Below, piece after piece: positions 1 through 4,417 of a stretch of 7,606 nucleotides of DNA. Both the position numbers and the translations under genes were made by a program. Source of the stretch: Candidatus Omnitrophota bacterium (GTDB lineage Bacteria > Omnitrophota > Gorgyraeia > B26-G9); the NCBI GenBank assembly GCA_003645745.1, contig QNCH01000068.1, positions 1 to 7,606 of the forward strand, written 5' to 3'. The notes below the pieces were generated by a model. That model was not told the origin of the DNA, did not search any database, and saw only the letters and a list, made by a program, of their open reading frames with translations. Positions within the stretch are counted from its first letter, which is position 1. Each line of letters begins with the position of its first letter.

Positions 1-116
1 ATTCAGCTATACACAGAGAAAAATGTATTAAGAGATGGAAGAGAGTATGGAAAATTGAATTGATTAAGAGAACTAACCCTGAATGGAAAGATTTGTATGA
101 TGAAATTAATTCATAG
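1..116 (+). CDS. GIY-YIG nuclease family protein, C-terminal end (partial)
   Basis: The reading frame is open from the window edge (first full codon at 3) to a TAG at 114-116. The last 37 residues contain AIHREKCIKRWKRVWKIELI (residues 2-21) followed by NPEWKDLY. This is the characteristic C-terminal part of short stand-alone GIY-YIG nucleases of the YhbQ/UvrC-like superfamily: an AIxREKxIKxWxRxWK helix with the conserved glutamate, then an NPxWxDLY tail. Members are usually 80-100 residues, so more than half, including the GIY and YIG motifs, lies outside the window. The family has a single-domain DNA-nicking fold; the cellular role of most stand-alone members is unknown. A family C palindrome lies 19 bp after the stop. 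The frame is too short and too near the edge for an ORF finder, but the motif match is strong. Confidence 0.85.
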   Translation, partial: SAIHREKCIKRWKRVWKIELIKRTNPEWKDLYDEINS

Positions 117-135
117 CTTTAGAGCGTTGAGGGAG

Positions 136-168
136 ATTCCCGCTAAAAGATTGCGGGAATGACAAAAA
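136..168 (+). repeat. Family C palindromic repeat, copy 1
   Basis: Arms ATTCCCGC (136-143) and GCGGGAAT (153-160) are perfectly complementary around a 9-nt centre. The unit plus the following GACAAAAA (161-168) matches 6654-6686 with one mismatch over 33 bp. The same sequence occurs inverted at 6734-6762. It resembles the dRS3/REP class of bacterial dispersed palindromes in size and in its TTCCCGC core. It lies between the GIY-YIG gene and the convergent gene at 224-691. The transcript could form a hairpin there, but no T-run follows on either strand, so it is not a classical terminator. Confidence 0.85.
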
Positions 169-223
169 GGCATGACAAACGGAGCAGGTGTGACAATATG
201 AAAGAAGCGTCAATAAATATTAC

Positions 224-691
224 TTACCCACTCAAAACTCCAAAGAGCCATAAAAATTTATCTGCTTTAAAATGCCTTTTGAAAAATTTATAAATAACGC
301 TAGCCAATAATTTAATTACAACGCTGCCAAATTCTGCTTGAGAATTATTTTTTTGTAAATTATAGTTAAAAACGCGCAGGATTTTCTGTCTTATTTTTTG
401 CATAAAAGAAATGTCATTGTGAGGATTATTTTGTACTTTAGAAGGAGTAATGCCGGCTTCCTGCAACTGTTCAAAATAGCCAACATCTGCTTTAATTTGT
501 GAGTTTAATGCAAAAAAAGCTTTTTGCAGGTCTTCCCCTGTAAAGCATATTTCAGGCGCTAAACTGCTATTTCTATTCTGCGTAACATCCTGCAGCACAT
601 CCACTCCCCCGCTCCAGGCAAAATCCATTATTAAAAACGCCTGAATCAAAAAAGCAGCGATCATTTTAAATACAACTCGTTTGGCTTGCAT
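224..691 (-). CDS. Small exported protein of unknown function
   Basis: A 155-residue protein I do not recognise. Residues 1-27 look like a signal peptide: basic start (K4, R5, K9), a hydrophobic core of about 15 residues (M10-M22) and a probable cleavage after AWS (25-27). The mature part begins with a polar stretch and has SSLAPE at 42-47; a similar Ser/Thr-Leu-Ala-Pro motif just after a signal peptide is, from memory, common in secreted proteins of Omnitrophota. The middle (48-120) is mixed helical and polar. A short hydrophobic segment VVIKLLASVIYKFF (124-137) and an ending FLWLFGVLSG suggest membrane contact or a truncated C terminus. The ATG at 689-691 is preceded by AAGGAG with 5 nt spacing and, further up, a TATAAT box. 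It is divergent from rpsB and convergent with the GIY-YIG gene. Confidence 0.75.
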   Translation of the reverse strand: MQAKRVVFKMIAAFLIQAFLIMDFAWSGGVDVLQDVTQNRNSSLAPEICFTGEDLQKAFFALNSQIKADVGYFEQLQEAGITPSKVQNNPHNDISFMQKIRQKILRVFNYNLQKNNSQAEFGSVVIKLLASVIYKFFKRHFKADKFLWLFGVLSG

Positions 692-700
692 CTCTACTCC

Positions 701-717
701 TTATATTTTAAATATAA
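701..717 (-). promoter_or_regulatory. AT-rich palindrome overlapping the ribosome binding site of the 224-691 gene
   Basis: TTATATTT, one central base, then AAATATAA is a perfect 8-bp inverted repeat. It lies between the predicted transcription start (near 720) and the start codon, and its proximal end overlaps the AAGGAG Shine-Dalgarno site (697-702 on the - strand). It could be an operator or a weak RNA hairpin modulating translation; in such AT-rich DNA, chance is also plausible. Confidence 0.3.
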
Positions 718-726
718 ATCGGCAAA

Positions 727-732
727 ATTATA
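727..732 (-). promoter_or_regulatory. -10 box of the promoter for the 224-691 gene
   Basis: On the - strand this reads TATAAT, the exact sigma-70 consensus, about 35 bp upstream of the start codon. The position expected for the -35 (about 750-755) reads roughly ATATGC, a poor match. An inverted repeat, TTGGCA-N5-TGCCAA at 757-773, lies just upstream, so the promoter may be activator-dependent. Confidence 0.5.
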
Positions 733-756
733 CACCAGCATAAATAATAGCATATT

Positions 757-773
757 TTGGCATACTTTGCCAA
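757..773. promoter_or_regulatory. Operator-like inverted repeat TTGGCA-N5-TGCCAA
   Basis: Perfect 6-bp arms with a 5-bp spacer, just upstream of the weak -35 region of the 224-691 promoter. The dyad size and spacing suit a dimeric helix-turn-helix regulator. No regulator gene is in the window and no second copy was seen. Confidence 0.3.
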
Positions 774-814
774 CAATTGACAAAAAATAACAAACAAGAA
801 ATGCCAATAAAATG

Positions 815-872
815 CCCTGCACTGTCATTCCCTGCAAGCAGGACAGATGCCCGCAATGCTTTTAGCTGAAAT
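815..872 (-). repeat. Family C repeat, degenerate copy
   Basis: 815-832 matches 6726-6743 at 17 of 18 positions and includes the shared CACTGTCATTCCC. The interior differs: a different palindrome, CCTGC-AA-GCAGG (831-842), follows, then CCCGCAATGCTTTTAGC (850-866), which resembles the family C centre and right arm. It is best read as a decayed or recombinant copy of the inverted pair upstream of xerC. No function is evident. Confidence 0.55.
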
Positions 873-913
873 CTACTTTGAAAATTTGAATATATTAAAA
901 TGATACGTTTATG

Positions 914-922
914 CCCCCCCCC
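914..922 (+). repeat. Poly-C tract (C9)
   Basis: Nine consecutive C residues stand in otherwise AT-rich DNA, immediately before a GCTTC/GAAGC hairpin. The tract is about 140 bp upstream of the predicted rpsB promoter and outside any credible gene, so slippage would not shift a reading frame here. Confidence 0.6.
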
Positions 923-1061
923 GCTTCAGTGAGAAGCTGTAAAATAATAGCCCATTATACTTTTTTCGTATTTTTTCTCCGACGAGATACAAAAGTGAAC
1001 AGACGAAAAACAGTGATTATTTCACAACTTCTCACCGATTACACAAAAAATAAAAAACTAC

Positions 1062-1089
1062 TTGCAATAATAAAAGAATATGGTATATT
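1062..1089 (+). promoter_or_regulatory. Promoter for the rpsB-tsf cluster
   Basis: TTGCAA (-35, 1062-1067), a 16-bp spacer, and TATATT (-10, 1084-1089) preceded by TGG, which forms an extended -10 element. Transcription would start near 1096, giving an untranslated leader of about 60 nt. In other bacteria S2 can repress rpsB-tsf through this leader; I could not identify an S2 binding structure here. Confidence 0.55.
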
Positions 1090-1142
1090 ATTAAAACATT
1101 TGTGTAATTTAATCTTAAATTGTTTCCATTATAGAATTTTTG

Positions 1143-1150
1143 AAAGGAGG
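1143..1150 (+). promoter_or_regulatory. Strong Shine-Dalgarno site that sets the TTG start of rpsB
   Basis: AAAGGAGG lies 7 nt before the TTG at 1158. The nearby ATG at 1151 abuts the site directly and its frame stops after eight codons, so TTG is the functional start. Confidence 0.85.
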
Positions 1151-1157
1151 ATGAATT

Positions 1158-1925
1158 TTGACAGCAGTTTCTATTAAACAACTTTTGGAGTCAGGTGTGC
1201 ATTTTGGCCACCAGACCAGACGTTGGAACCCTAAAATGGATAAATATATTTTTGGGGAAAGAAATGGAATTCATATTGTAAATCTGGAAAAGACAGAAGA
1301 TGCTCTGGCAAAAGCGTGTGATTTTTTGCAAACAGTAGTATCCGAGGGGAAATATGTGCTTTTTGTGGGCACAAAAAAGCAGGCTCGGCAGGCAATTGTA
1401 GCAGAAGCTATGCGCTGCGAAATGTATTATGTACAAAATCGCTGGTTAGGAGGATGTTTAACCAATTTTGAAACGATCAAAAAAAGCATCAAACGTTTAG
1501 ACGAATTGGAAAAAATGCAAAATGAAGGTCTTTTTGATAAATTAAGAAAAAAAGAAGTGTCTTTGCTAAAAAAAGAAATGGGTAAGTTTATTAAAAATTT
1601 AGAGGGTATTCGGCAGATGAAGAGTCTACCTGGAGCACTTTTTATTGTAGATATAAAAAAAGAAGAAACAGCAGTCAAAGAAGCTACGCGTTTAAAAATT
1701 CCTGTTGTTGGGCTTGTAGATACAAATTCTAACCCTGACTCAATAGATTACGCGATTCCTGGCAATGATGACGCAATAAAATCTATACAATTAGTTTGTT
1801 CTGCAATAGCAAACGCAATCATAGCAGGCAGAGAAAAAATAAAAAAACTAAGTTCTGACAAACAAGACAGCGATGCAAAAAAAGCTCCGGGAGACGATAT
1901 TAAAGTTAAAAAAATAACGAGTTAG
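1158..1925 (+). CDS. rpsB: 30S ribosomal protein S2
   Basis: S2 is a structural protein of the small ribosomal subunit, bound late in assembly between head and body and needed to bring in S1 in many bacteria. The 255-residue product shows the family signatures in order: GVHFGHQTRRWNPKM (13-27), LFVGTKKQA (68-76), RWLGGCLTNF (95-104, where Thr or Met is more usual than Cys100), the coiled-coil region (about 110-150), and PGALFIVD followed by VDTNSNPDSIDYAIPGNDDA (to about 207). The last 28 residues form a lysine- and aspartate-rich tail, variable in the family. Length is normal (E. coli S2 has 241). The TTG start is fixed by a strong upstream Shine-Dalgarno site. tsf begins 10 bp after the stop, so the two are co-transcribed, the usual arrangement. 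Confidence 0.97.
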   Translation: MTAVSIKQLLESGVHFGHQTRRWNPKMDKYIFGERNGIHIVNLEKTEDALAKACDFLQTVVSEGKYVLFVGTKKQARQAIVAEAMRCEMYYVQNRWLGGCLTNFETIKKSIKRLDELEKMQNEGLFDKLRKKEVSLLKKEMGKFIKNLEGIRQMKSLPGALFIVDIKKEETAVKEATRLKIPVVGLVDTNSNPDSIDYAIPGNDDAIKSIQLVCSAIANAIIAGREKIKKLSSDKQDSDAKKAPGDDIKVKKITS

Positions 1926-1935
1926 AGGTGTAAAA

Positions 1936-2532
1936 ATGGCAGTTTCTATGGAACAAATCAAACTATTGAGAGAAAAAACTAATGCAGGTGTACTCAATTG
2001 CAAAAATGCCCTGAATGAGAGTAATGGGGATATAGATAAAGCCGTTGATATTTTGAGAAAAAAAGGAATGTCGGTTGCGGCAAAAAAATCAACGCGCACG
2101 GCAAAACAAGGATGTGTAGAATCATACATTCATCCTGGCGGAAAAATCGGCGTATTAGTAGAAATAAATTGTGAAACTGATTTTGTAGCTCGAAATGAGC
2201 ATTTTAAACAGCTTGTTAAAGACATTGCAATGCATATCGCAGCAACAAATCCTTTATATCTAAAAAAAGAAGATGTGCCTGAAGAAGTAATAGATAAAGA
2301 AAAAGAAATCTTTCGTGCTCTGGCAAAGGGAAAGCCTGAACACATTTTAGAAAAAATGCTTGCAGGAAAAATAAACAAATTTTGCCAGCAAGTTTGCCTT
2401 TTAGAACAAGCGTTTGTTAAAGACGATAAAATAACAATTAAAGATTACGTAACTTCAGTTATTGCAAAAGTTGGTGAAAATATTTTAATTAAAAGATTTA
2501 CTTGTTATCATTTAGGGATAGTAGATAAATAA
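1936..2532 (+). CDS. tsf: Translation elongation factor Ts, short form
   Basis: EF-Ts is the cytosolic guanine nucleotide exchange factor that regenerates EF-Tu-GTP. At 198 residues it is the short form (Thermus about 196, E. coli 283). Residues 1-44 are the UBA-like N-terminal domain (IKLLREKTNAGVLNCKNAL). CETDFVARNEHF (79-90) holds the Asp82-Phe83 pair that, in the family, is inserted into EF-Tu to displace Mg-GDP. KFCQQVCLLEQAFVKDD and the VGENILIKRF segment near the end are also typical. The ATG follows AGAGGTG. Homologues commonly finish soon after the RF-x(3-4)-LG motif. Here the last codons, giving GIVDK and the TAA stop, lie inside the left inverted repeat of element A, so the C terminus was probably rewritten by that insertion. 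Confidence 0.96.
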   Translation: MAVSMEQIKLLREKTNAGVLNCKNALNESNGDIDKAVDILRKKGMSVAAKKSTRTAKQGCVESYIHPGGKIGVLVEINCETDFVARNEHFKQLVKDIAMHIAATNPLYLKKEDVPEEVIDKEKEIFRALAKGKPEHILEKMLAGKINKFCQQVCLLEQAFVKDDKITIKDYVTSVIAKVGENILIKRFTCYHLGIVDK

Positions 2533-2701
2533 GTGTTGCATTTATATCCACAGATTTAGGTCAGATTTATCTGACCTGAAGAGAACGATTCCCGCGGCGT
2601 ACTTTTAGGTACGTTTAGGAAATCGTGATTGAAGAACAGGTAAAGATGGCCTGAAGCTGTGAGGTAGAAATGTAATACTTATTTATCTACTATCCCTTAG
2701 G
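2512..2701. mobile_element. Family A palindromic element (MITE-like) between tsf and pyrH
   Basis: Positions 2514-2534 and 2677-2697 form a perfect 21-bp inverted repeat (outer sequence AGGGATAGTAGATAAATAAG). It continues inward with a few mismatches and one indel to CACAG (2549-2553) and CTGTG (2657-2661), so each arm is about 40 bp. Inside are two further dyads: AGGTCAGA-TTTA-TCTGACCT (2558-2577), and ACGATT/AATCGT (2585-2590 and 2621-2626) enclosing CGTAC/GTACG. There is no reading frame for a transposase. I could not define a target-site duplication. Arm length, size (about 185 bp) and nesting fit a non-autonomous transposable element. It separates tsf from pyrH by 184 bp, and its RNA hairpin could terminate, process or attenuate the polycistronic message. 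Confidence 0.8.
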
Positions 2702-2716
2702 TATGGAAATATAATT

Positions 2717-3433
2717 TTGAAAAATAAACCAGTTTATCAGCGTGTCCTTTTAAAATTAAGCGGAGAAGCGTTACAAGCTAAAAATGGTTATGGTATTGAT
2801 GCTAATGTATTGCTTTCTATCGCGCACCAGGTTAAAGATGTTAAGGCTTTAGGCTTAGAAATAGCTATTGTTGTAGGAGCGGGCAATATATTCCGCGCTG
2901 ACTCAAGCATTGGCAGGGCTATTGACCGCTCTACTGCTGATTATATGGGTATGATGGCAACTGTAATTAATAGCCTGGCTTTGCAGGATGCCTTAGAAAA
3001 AATTGGAGTAGACACCAGGGTACAAAGCGCGATTGAAATGCGCAGGCTGGCTGAATCGTATATTCGCAGAAGGGCGATCAGGCATTTAGAAAAAGGAAGA
3101 ATTGTAATTTTTGCCGCTGGCACGGGAAATCCTTATTTTACTACAGACACAGCTGCTGCTTTAAGGGCAATAGAGATAAATGCTGAGATCATTTTAAAAG
3201 CAACAAAAGTAGATGGCGTATATTCTGATGACCCGAAGAAAAATAAGCAGGCAAAAAAATTTGATTGCCTTAAATATATTGATGTGTTAAATAAAAATCT
3301 AAAAGTAATGGACGGAACAGCAATTAGTCTGTGTAGAGAAAATAATTTGCCAATAATGGTATTTAATTTGTTCAAAACAAATAATATTAAAAAAGTAATT
3401 TTAGGAAAACATATTGGCACCTTAGTGCGATAA
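2717..3433 (+). CDS. pyrH: UMP kinase
   Basis: The bacterial-type uridylate kinase phosphorylates UMP to UDP with ATP in the cytosol, feeding pyrimidine nucleotide synthesis. It belongs to the amino acid kinase fold, not the eukaryotic UMP/CMP kinase fold. The 238-residue product shows KLSGEAL (13-19, phosphate binding), VVGAGNIFR (52-60; usually GGGN, here GAGN), the RxxADYMGM segment (71-79, UMP site), GTGNPYFTTD (135-144), KATKVDGVYSDDP and the late VMDGTAISLC segment. The TTG start at 2717 fits the conserved VYQRVLLKLSG start. The Shine-Dalgarno site is weak (GGA at 2705-2707) and the upstream ATG at 2703 runs into a stop after three codons. Element A lies immediately upstream, ending about 15-20 bp before the start, so translation or transcription may be affected by it. 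Confidence 0.96.
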   Translation: MKNKPVYQRVLLKLSGEALQAKNGYGIDANVLLSIAHQVKDVKALGLEIAIVVGAGNIFRADSSIGRAIDRSTADYMGMMATVINSLALQDALEKIGVDTRVQSAIEMRRLAESYIRRRAIRHLEKGRIVIFAAGTGNPYFTTDTAAALRAIEINAEIILKATKVDGVYSDDPKKNKQAKKFDCLKYIDVLNKNLKVMDGTAISLCRENNLPIMVFNLFKTNNIKKVILGKHIGTLVR

Positions 3434-3449
3434 ATTAAAGGGGGCGAAG

Positions 3450-4010
3450 ATGTTAATTAAACAAATTATCCATCAAACAGAAGAAAAGATGGAAAAATCA
3501 ATTGAAAAAACAATGAATGCCTTTTCTAAGCTCAGAACAGGCAGGGCAAATTCTAATTTAGTAGAGCAGATAAAAGTTGATTATTACGGCACTCCTACAG
3601 CTTTAAAACAATTAGCAGGGATTTCTACTCCAGAAGCAAGGTTAATTGTTATTCAGCCATGGGATCCAACGTCTATTGGCGCGATTGAAAAATCTCTTTT
3701 AAAATCAGACATAGGTATTACCCCTGCCAATGACGGCAAGGTAATCCGTTTAAATATTCCAGCGTTAACAAATGAACGCAGGCTTGATATGGTTAAAATC
3801 GCGCATAAATTAACAGAAGAAGGTAAAATTGCTGTGCGTGCTGTACGCAGAGACGCGAATGAACAGATTAAAGAACAGGAAAAAGAACATAAAATTGCTG
3901 AGGATGCAAAATTTCAGGCACAAAACGATACACAAAAATTAACCGATAAATATATAGCAAAACTTGATGCGCTTTTAAAGCAAAAAGAATTAGAAATAAT
4001 GGAACTTTAA
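3450..4010 (+). CDS. frr: Ribosome recycling factor
   Basis: RRF works with EF-G to split the post-termination ribosome so that its subunits can be reused. The 186-residue protein has the normal length (E. coli 185). Domain I, a three-helix bundle, is formed by the N-terminal and C-terminal parts and includes LRTGRAN (28-34), the ribosome-contacting signature. Domain II is the beta segment VDYYGTPTALKQLAGISTPE and onward (about 43-105). The second conserved segment, LTNERRLDMVK followed by VRAVRRDAN, leads back into the long C-terminal helix, rich in Lys, Glu and Gln. The start is 16 bp after pyrH with AAAGGGGGCG just upstream. The stop codon is only 2 bp from the mature 5' end of tRNA-Lys, so both must be on one transcript. 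Confidence 0.97.
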   Translation: MLIKQIIHQTEEKMEKSIEKTMNAFSKLRTGRANSNLVEQIKVDYYGTPTALKQLAGISTPEARLIVIQPWDPTSIGAIEKSLLKSDIGITPANDGKVIRLNIPALTNERRLDMVKIAHKLTEEGKIAVRAVRRDANEQIKEQEKEHKIAEDAKFQAQNDTQKLTDKYIAKLDALLKQKELEIMEL

Positions 4011-4012
4011 AC

Positions 4013-4088
4013 GGGCCGCTAGCTCATCCGGTAGAGCACCGCCCTTTTAAGGCGGGTGTGGAAGGTTCAAGTCCTTCGCGGCTCACCA
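4013..4088 (+). tRNA. tRNA-Lys(TTT)
   Basis: A complete cloverleaf: acceptor GGGCCGC (4013-4019) pairs with GCGGCTC (4078-4084) including one G-T pair; D arm GCTC/GAGC; anticodon stem CCGCC/GGCGG with loop CTTTTAA and anticodon TTT at 4046-4048; T arm with GGTTCAAGTCC. Discriminator A4085 is followed by an encoded CCA (4086-4088). The 5' end lies 2 bp after frr, so maturation needs RNase P cutting right at the frr stop. Family B element 1 starts 2 bp after the CCA. Confidence 0.96.
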
Positions 4089-4264
4089 CTGTAATTGGTT
4101 TGTAAAATTTAGGCGTTTCCCTGTGCCCTAGATTGGAACGTTCTGACCTAAGTCAAACCTTAGGCGCAGCTTGTTGCGCCTAAGGATTTACGAATGAAGA
4201 ACGTTTCAAGATGCAGTGTGAGGGGAATGTCATAAAATTACAAACCAATTACGTTTGAGTATAC
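4089..4264. mobile_element. Family B palindromic element, long copy between two tRNA genes
   Basis: GTAATTGGTTTGTAA (4091-4105) is perfectly complementary to 4238-4252. The arms continue imperfectly inward to AACGTTCT (4137-4144) and AGAACGTT (4199-4206). The right end finishes with GTTTGAGTAT, as in the copy at 6786-6909. The left end lacks the corresponding outer ATACTCAAAC, because the CCA of tRNA-Lys occupies that place. In the centre is a strong extra hairpin, CCTTAGGCGCA/TGCGCCTAAGG (4158-4168 and 4175-4185), absent from the short copy. There is no coding capacity. The right end stops 2 bp before tRNA-Glu. The RNA would form a long hairpin in a tRNA-Lys-tRNA-Glu precursor. Confidence 0.8.
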
Positions 4265-4266
4265 TT

Positions 4267-4344
4267 GTCCCCATCGTCTAGCTAGGTCCAGGACAATAGA
4301 TTTTCGATCTATCAACAGGGGTTCAAATCCCCTTGGGGACGCCA
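4267..4344 (+). tRNA. tRNA-Glu(TTC)
   Basis: Acceptor GTCCCCA (4267-4273) pairs with TGGGGAC (4334-4340); discriminator G4341 and an encoded CCA (4342-4344) follow. The anticodon stem is ATAGA/TCTAT with loop TTTTCGA and anticodon TTC at 4303-4305. The T arm is AGGGGTTCAAATCCCCT. The D arm GTC/GAC encloses a large 13-nt loop, two longer than in E. coli tRNA-Glu but within the allowed range. The overall sequence is close to standard bacterial tRNA-Glu. I see no convincing promoter of its own, so it is probably transcribed through the family B element from the frr operon. Confidence 0.95.
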
Positions 4345-4350
4345 ACAATA

Positions 4351-4384
4351 AAAGGGATTGTCTAAAAGACAATCCCTTTATCTT
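4351..4384. terminator. Bidirectional intrinsic terminator between tRNA-Glu and waaA
   Basis: AAAGGGATTGTC (4351-4362), loop TAAAA, GACAATCCCTTT (4368-4379): a perfect 12-bp stem. On the - strand the stem is followed by a T-rich run (TTTTATTGTT), good for ending waaA transcripts. On the + strand it is followed by TTTATCTT, adequate for ending the tRNA-Glu transcript. The position between convergent transcription units fits a shared terminator. Confidence 0.85.
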
Positions 4385-4388
4385 ATAA

Positions 4389-4417
4389 TATACTCAAACC
4401 TATTCCGTTTGAGCATA
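4389..4417. repeat. Family B end remnant forming the 3' end of waaA
   Basis: 4395-4417 matches the right end of the family B copy at 6887-6909 at 21 of 23 positions. It is also part of a small dyad, TATACTCAAAC (4389-4399) and GTTTGAGCATA (4407-4417). The rest of the element is absent, so this is either a solo end or the scar of an excised copy. On the - strand it encodes the last five residues of waaA, YAQTE, and its TAG stop (4400-4402). Confidence 0.75.

Larger units (their letters stand above)
692..1157. other. 466-bp divergent intergenic region
   Basis: This spacer between the start of the 224-691 gene and rpsB holds, from left to right: the -10 and dyad of the leftward promoter, a degenerate family C repeat (815-872), a C9 tract (914-922) followed by a small hairpin GCTTC-AGTGA-GAAGC (923-937), an AT-rich stretch, a rightward promoter (1062-1089) and the rpsB Shine-Dalgarno site. 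An open frame at 911-1177 is not credible as a gene. I see no RNA gene or recognised riboswitch. Confidence 0.6.

Noticed and set aside
757..773. Possible sigma-54 promoter (TGGCA...TTGC)
   Set aside because: The GG and GC pairs are 8 nt apart and not the 10 required; the sequence is better described as a simple dyad.
777..782. Consensus -35 TTGACA on the + strand
   Set aside because: No -10-like hexamer lies 16-18 bp downstream; the nearest, TAAAAT, is 25 bp away.
911..1177. Open frame of 88 codons upstream of and overlapping rpsB
   Set aside because: It starts in the C9 tract, has no ribosome binding site, spans the rpsB promoter and Shine-Dalgarno site, and has no recognisable protein features.
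4260..4265. TATACT as a -10 box for tRNA-Glu
   Set aside because: It ends 1 bp before the mature tRNA, so transcription would start inside the tRNA; it is the terminus of element B.
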